A DNA stretch of 64,000 bases from Nocardioides anomalus (GTDB taxonomy: Bacteria; Actinomycetota; Actinomycetes; Propionibacteriales; Nocardioidaceae). The notes under the pieces are model-generated. The model saw only the letters and a list, made by a program, of their open reading frames with translations, searched no databases and had not been told where the DNA came from. The stretch spans positions 4,030,001-4,094,000 of the forward strand of contig NZ_CP049257.1 in the NCBI RefSeq assembly GCF_011046535.1, read 5' to 3'. Shown here piece by piece: positions 60,347 to 64,000 of this stretch; the stretch's first letter is position 1; every line of letters begins with the position of its first letter. A program made the translations under genes and the position numbers.

Positions 60347-61761
60347 AGGATCGCGCCGGGGGCGTACGCCGCGGCCTCGGGGTGGCGGGCGGTGACCTCC
60401 GCGATGCGGCGCACGACCTCCTGGGTCTGGGCCACCGCGGCACCGGTGAAGGTGATCGGCTCGGCCACGAGCGTGGCCAGCTGGTCGGCCGTCAGCCCGA
60501 GGCGCGGGTCGGCGGCGAGGCGGTCGAAGACGTCGTTCTCGGCCTGGCCGCGGCGCAGCTCGAGGGCGGTGTCGACGGCGGCCTCCTTGATCGCCTCGTG
60601 CGCGGCCTCGCGGCCCACGCCGTTGCGGACCGCGGCCATCAGCACCTTGGTGGTGGCCAGGAACGGCAGGTAGCGGTCCAGCTCGCGCTGCACCACGGCC
60701 GGGAAGGCGCCGAACTCGTCCAGCACGGTCAGAAAGGTCTCGAAGAGCCCGTCGGCGGCGAAGAACGCGTCCGGCAGCGCCACCCGGCGCACGACCGAGT
60801 CGGAGACGTCGCCCTCGTTCCACTGGTCGCCGGCCAGCTCGCTGACCATGGACAGGTGTCCGCGGAGCACGACGGCGAGGCCGTTGACGCGCTCGCAGGA
60901 GCGGGTGTTCATCTTGTGCGGCATCGCGCTCGAGCCGACCTGGCCCTCGGCGAAGCCCTCGGTGACCAGCTCCTGGCCGGCCATCAGCCGGATCGTGGTG
61001 GCCAGGTTGGACGGCGCGCTGACCAGCTGGACCAGCGCGGAGACCACGTCGAAGTCCAGCGAGCGCGGGTAGACCTGGCCGACGCTGGTCAGGACCTGCT
61101 CGAAGCCGAGGTGGTGCGCCACCCGGCGCTCGAGCTCCTCCAGCCGCGCGGCGTCGCCGTCGAGCAGGTCGAGCATGTCCTGGCTGGTGCCCATCGGCCC
61201 CTTGATGCCGCGCAGCGGGTAGCGGGCCAGCAGCTCCTCGACCCGCTGCAGCCCGACCAGCAGCTCGTCAGCCACGGTGGCGAACCGCTTGCCGAGCGTC
61301 GTGGCCTGCGCCGCGACGTTGTGGCTGCGACCGGCCATGACCAGGCCCTCGTGCTCGGCGGCGAGCCGGCCCAGTCGCGCCAACGCCGCCACCGCCCGGT
61401 CGCGCAGCAGCGCGAGGGACTGGCGGACCTGCAGCTGCTCGACGTTCTCGGTGAGGTCGCGGCTGGTCATGCCCTTGTGGATCTGCTCGTGGCCGGCCAG
61501 GGCGCTGAACTCCTCGATGCGCGCCTTGACGTCGTGGCGGGTCACCCGCTCCCGCGCCGCGATGGAGTCGAGGTCGACCTTGTCGACGACGTCCTCGTAG
61601 GCCTCCACCGCGCCGTCGGGAACCTCGACCCCGAGGTCGCGCTGGGCCTTGAGCACCGCGATCCACAGCCGCCGCTCGAGGACGATCTTGTGCTCGGGCG
61701 ACCAGGTCTGCGCCAGCTCCGCGCTGGCGTAGCGCGTCGCGAGGACGTTGGGGACGGGCAC
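60343..61761 (-). CDS. purB: adenylosuccinate lyase
   Basis: A 472-residue enzyme of purine synthesis and AMP formation in the fumarase/aspartase superfamily. The signature loop is 'VGSSAMPHKMNTRSCERVNG' (SSxMPxKxN). 'HKGMTSRDLTENVEQLQ' and 'MAGRSHNVAAQATTLGKRFA' are the other active-site segments, with the catalytic His. The helical core and length are normal. GTG 61761 is 6 nt past TAGAAT, a leaderless arrangement. It is close to purD at the window end, as in many actinobacteria. Confidence 0.96.
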   Translation of the reverse strand: MPVPNVLATRYASAELAQTWSPEHKIVLERRLWIAVLKAQRDLGVEVPDGAVEAYEDVVDKVDLDSIAARERVTRHDVKARIEEFSALAGHEQIHKGMTSRDLTENVEQLQVRQSLALLRDRAVAALARLGRLAAEHEGLVMAGRSHNVAAQATTLGKRFATVADELLVGLQRVEELLARYPLRGIKGPMGTSQDMLDLLDGDAARLEELERRVAHHLGFEQVLTSVGQVYPRSLDFDVVSALVQLVSAPSNLATTIRLMAGQELVTEGFAEGQVGSSAMPHKMNTRSCERVNGLAVVLRGHLSMVSELAGDQWNEGDVSDSVVRRVALPDAFFAADGLFETFLTVLDEFGAFPAVVQRELDRYLPFLATTKVLMAAVRNGVGREAAHEAIKEAAVDTALELRRGQAENDVFDRLAADPRLGLTADQLATLVAEPITFTGAAVAQTQEVVRRIAEVTARHPEAAAYAPGAIL

Positions 61762-61767
61762 GAGAGG

Positions 61768-61777
61768 ATTCTAGGTA
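61768..61777. promoter_or_regulatory. overlapping divergent -10 elements, purB and protease gene
   Basis: Minus strand: TAGAAT (61768-61773), 6 nt before the purB GTG. Plus strand: TAGGTA (61772-61777), 6 nt before GTG 61784. They share two bases. The plus-strand hexamer ends in A instead of T, so it is the weaker of the two. Confidence 0.5.
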
Positions 61778-61783
61778 CCCTCC

Positions 61784-62521
61784 GTGGCCATGGCGCGTCC
61801 CGTGCGGCTCCTCGTGGTCCCCGTGGTCCCCGTGGTCCCCGTGGTGCTCGCGCTCCTCGCGCTCGCGACTCCCGCCGACGCCCGCCCCGCGCCGTACTCC
61901 GAGCGCCCGGGCCGGTCGGGCGACCACACGTTCCTGTTCCAGGACCCCGTCGCCTGGCCGAGCTGCGGCGCGCTGACCTACCGCGTGAACCCCAGCAAGG
62001 CGCCGCGCGCGTGGAAGCCGCTGGTCCGCACCGCGGTCCGCAAGGCCCACCAGGCGACCGGCCTGCGCTTCCGTTACCTCGGGACGACCACCGCCAAGCC
62101 GACCCACGGCGGCACCAACCCCGACGGCACCGACCTCGTGGTCGCCTTCCTCGTCCCCGGCCAGACCGACATGCTCGGCGGGCCCGGTGTGGCCGGCGAG
62201 GGCGGCGCGGCCACGGACGGCAGCCGGCTGTTCGACGGCAAGATCGTGCTCAACGGCGCCGTGCTCGCGCGGATGGCGGACGGCTTCGGCCAGGGCCCGC
62301 GCTACGGCATCCAGGGCACCCGCGGCCAGGTGGTCATGCACGAGCTCGGCCACGCGCTCGGGCTCGGGCACGCGCGGGAGCGGACGCAGGTCATGTACCC
62401 CACCGCCACCCGCAAGCCGGCCGACTGGGGTGCCGGTGACTGGGCCGGGCTGAGACGGCTCGGCCAGGGCGGCTGCGACCAGCCGGCCGCCGGACGACCC
62501 CGCGCCCACGCGCTGCCCTAG
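61784..62521 (+). CDS. secreted matrixin-like zinc metalloprotease
   Basis: A 245-residue exported protease. The signal peptide has a basic start (MAMARPVRL), a Val/Pro/Leu hydrophobic core and an Ala-x-Ala-like site near residue 33 (PADARP). The catalytic motif is 'VVMHELGHALGLGHARERTQ' (HExxHxxGxxH, metzincin), followed by the Met-turn 'VMYP'. This is the M10 family plan without a prodomain cysteine switch that I can see. The core 'WKPLVRTAVRKAHQATGLRF' fits the N-terminal helix. GTG 61784 fits the leaderless promoter; ATG 61790 is an alternative. Confidence 0.85.
   Translation: MAMARPVRLLVVPVVPVVPVVLALLALATPADARPAPYSERPGRSGDHTFLFQDPVAWPSCGALTYRVNPSKAPRAWKPLVRTAVRKAHQATGLRFRYLGTTTAKPTHGGTNPDGTDLVVAFLVPGQTDMLGGPGVAGEGGAATDGSRLFDGKIVLNGAVLARMADGFGQGPRYGIQGTRGQVVMHELGHALGLGHARERTQVMYPTATRKPADWGAGDWAGLRRLGQGGCDQPAAGRPRAHALP
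61814..61840 (+). repeat. three tandem 9-bp repeats in a signal-peptide region
   Basis: GTGGTCCCC occurs three times head-to-tail and encodes Val-Val-Pro repeats in the hydrophobic core of the protease signal peptide. It can expand or contract without frame loss. Confidence 0.8.
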
Positions 62522-63261
62522 GCTCGCAGCGCCTCCGGCAGCCGCAGGGGCTCGTCCCACTCCGGCGGCGGGCGCCACCCCGACCACCCTTCGTCGAGCG
62601 GCCAGGCCGTCGGTGCGACCAGCTCGGCGCGGGCGAGGTCGGCGAGGTCGCGGATCAGCGCGCCCTGGGTCGGGGAGTACCAACCGGCGTCGACCCCGGC
62701 CGCCAGCTCGTCCTCGTCCTTGAGCCAGGTCTCCCCGTCGGCGACCCACAGGTCGAGGGTGAGGTCGCGGCTGTGGGTCCGGGCCGCGCCGTCCACGGGT
62801 CGCTGGTGCGGCACCTCGAGGTTGACGTACTCGCCGTCGCCGAAGAACCACACCGACCACGGCCGACCGGTGGGCGCGACGCGCAAGACGCCGTCACCCC
62901 GCCACTGCGTGACCGTCACGTCGTAGTCGCCGGCGACGAGCAGAGCCGCCCGCTCGGCCAGGCTGCGCTCACGCAGCCCTCGGCCGTCCCGCGGCGTGGC
63001 CGCCAGGCGCTCGGAGCCGGCGGGGAGCCAGGCGACCAGTCCGCGCTCGTCGTCGCGGACAACCCGCAGCACGTCCACGAAGCCCCGGTAGTGCCACGTG
63101 ACGACGGCGCCCGCCTCGAGGTGCGGCGCGGGGCCGGCCGGGCGCAGGCCGTCGGTCGAGGGCAGCGGCGGCAGGGCGGCGAGGTCCGGCGCCACCGGCC
63201 GCGGCGGTCCGCTGAGCCGCCGCATCGTCCCGCCGCTGTCGGAGACGACCTCGTCGCTCAC
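62518..63261 (-). CDS. DUF402-domain protein
   Basis: A 247-residue protein with the DUF402 (FomD/YgaC-like) fold in its C-terminal half: 'WSVWFFGDGEYVNLEVPHQR', 'SRDLTLDLWVADGETWLKDE' and 'AGVDAGWYSPTQGALIRDL'. The conserved acidic residues (D-x-D, DE) are metal ligands in FomD-like nucleoside diphosphatases and in the YgaC/SA1684-type Ntdp proteins. The N-terminal 60 residues ('GAVVTWHYRGFVDVLRVV') form the preceding beta strands. GTG 63261 overlaps the purD stop as GTGA; ATG 63225 is an alternative start. The substrate is unknown. Confidence 0.82.
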   Translation of the reverse strand: MSDEVVSDSGGTMRRLSGPPRPVAPDLAALPPLPSTDGLRPAGPAPHLEAGAVVTWHYRGFVDVLRVVRDDERGLVAWLPAGSERLAATPRDGRGLRERSLAERAALLVAGDYDVTVTQWRGDGVLRVAPTGRPWSVWFFGDGEYVNLEVPHQRPVDGAARTHSRDLTLDLWVADGETWLKDEDELAAGVDAGWYSPTQGALIRDLADLARAELVAPTAWPLDEGWSGWRPPPEWDEPLRLPEALRA

Positions 63262-64000
63262 GACGAGGCGGTCAGCGCGATGTCCGTGCGGTGCTGCGCG
63301 CCGTCGAAGGTGATCCGCTCGACGCCGGAGTACGCCGTGGCGCGGGCGGCCGCGACGTCGGGACCGGTGCCGACGACCGCGAGCACGCGCCCGCCGGCGG
63401 TGACCAGCTCACCGTCGCGCAGGGCGGTGCCGGCGTGCACGACGGTCACGCCCGGGAGCGCGGCGGCGTCGGCCACACCGGCGATGACGTCGCCGGAGGA
63501 CGAGGACTCGGGGTAGCCGCCCGAGGCCATCACGACGGCGACGGCGGCGCCCGCGGCGAAGCGCGGCGGCGCGACGTCGGCGAGGGTGCCGGTGGCCGAG
63601 GCCAGCAGGAGCTCGGCCAGGGGGGACTCGAGCAGGGCCAGCAGGGCCTGGGTCTCGGGGTCGCCCCAGCGGACGTTGAACTCCACCACACGCACGCCGC
63701 CCGAGGTGAGCGCGAGACCGGCGTACAGCAGGCCGGAGAACGGCGTCCCGCGGCGGGCCAGCTCGTCGATGGTGGGCTGGAGGACGGTGGCGCGCACCTC
63801 GTCGACCAGGCCGGCCGGCGCCCAGGGCAGCGGGGTGTAGGCGCCCATGCCGCCGGTGTTCGGGCCTTCGTCGCCGTCGCCGATGCGCTTGAAGTCCTGC
63901 GCGGGCTGGAGGGGGAGGACCGTGGTGCCGTCGGTGATCGCGAACAGCGAGACCTCGGGACCGTCGAGGTACTCCTCGACCACCACACGACCGCCGTCGG
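63258..64000 (-). CDS. purD: phosphoribosylamine-glycine ligase, C-terminal part
   Basis: The window ends inside this gene; about 246 C-terminal residues are present. The ATP-grasp core shows 'VVVEEYLDGPEVSLFAITDG', the family signature 'RIGDGDEGPNTGGMGAY', and the metal-binding 'GVRVVEFNVRWGDPETQALL'. The C-terminal domain has 'AAVAVVMASGGYPESSSSGD' and ends 'TDIALTASS'. GARS joins glycine to phosphoribosylamine in purine synthesis. Its stop overlaps the DUF402 gene as GTGA. The missing N-terminal domain lies beyond base 64000. Confidence 0.95.
   Translation of the reverse strand, partial: DGGRVVVEEYLDGPEVSLFAITDGTTVLPLQPAQDFKRIGDGDEGPNTGGMGAYTPLPWAPAGLVDEVRATVLQPTIDELARRGTPFSGLLYAGLALTSGGVRVVEFNVRWGDPETQALLALLESPLAELLLASATGTLADVAPPRFAAGAAVAVVMASGGYPESSSSGDVIAGVADAAALPGVTVVHAGTALRDGELVTAGGRVLAVVGTGPDVAAARATAYSGVERITFDGAQHRTDIALTASS

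Overview
The window is chromosomal DNA from a high-GC actinobacterium, most likely Nocardioides or a close relative in the Nocardioidaceae. This is inferred from Lsr2, ClpC, DUF3180 and DUF2342 proteins, the hpt-ftsH-folE and folP-folB-folK gene orders, frequent GTG starts, 1-8 nt gene overlaps and many leaderless-type promoters. No rRNA, tRNA, CRISPR array, insertion sequence or prophage was seen.

Layout. 0-4.7 kb: 3' end of mutY, a zinc-ribbon protein, clpC with a SigH/SigR-like promoter and a ClgR-like box, lsr2, and a broken acyltransferase gene. 4.8-15.4 kb: an eleven-gene plus-strand operon for a surface glycan. It carries a heptose-nucleotide pathway (SIS isomerase, GmhB phosphatase, HddA kinase, HddC nucleotidyltransferase), its own small transaldolase, an SDR epimerase, two methyltransferases, a polyprenyl-type glycosyltransferase, a flippase and a large GT-C-like membrane protein. 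15.4-20.8 kb: a minus-strand cofactor operon (DUF2520 reductase, panC, panD, nadB, nadC, coaX). 21.0-36.1 kb: a second glycan block with a paralogue of the GT-C-like protein, GT2 and GT4 glycosyltransferases, a GT2-methyltransferase fusion, an OafA-type acyltransferase with SGNH domain, FkbM and class I methyltransferases, an SDR and a sulfotransferase. Two genes at its end look frameshifted in C/G tracts.

36.1-36.65 kb is a gene graveyard: the 3' end of a serine hydrolase and an inverted fragment of the neighbouring osmoprotectant-binding-protein gene. 36.6-40.2 kb: a glycine betaine/choline-type ABC transporter. 40.2-47.3 kb: membrane and hydrolase genes (DedA, metallo-beta-lactamase fold, membrane phosphodiesterase, CorA-like protein, tandem GNAT, coiled-coil protein, DUF3180). 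47.3-58.3 kb: folK, folB, folP, then four sulfotransferase-family genes and a truncated haemoglobin placed between folP and folE, then folE, ftsH, hpt, tilS and a DUF2342 metalloprotease. 58.3-64 kb: an MFS exporter, a carboxymuconolactone decarboxylase-family protein, purB, a secreted matrixin-like protease, a DUF402 protein and the 3' part of purD.

How the parts connect. The heptose genes would make and activate a heptose-1-phosphate for the neighbouring glycosyltransferases. The flippase, GT-C-like proteins, acyltransferase, methyltransferases and sulfotransferases would export and decorate the product. A second theme is promoter architecture: several short divergent gaps carry back-to-back TANNNT -10 elements 6-8 nt from both start codons, and twice the TAG stop of one gene is the first half of the -10 of the next.
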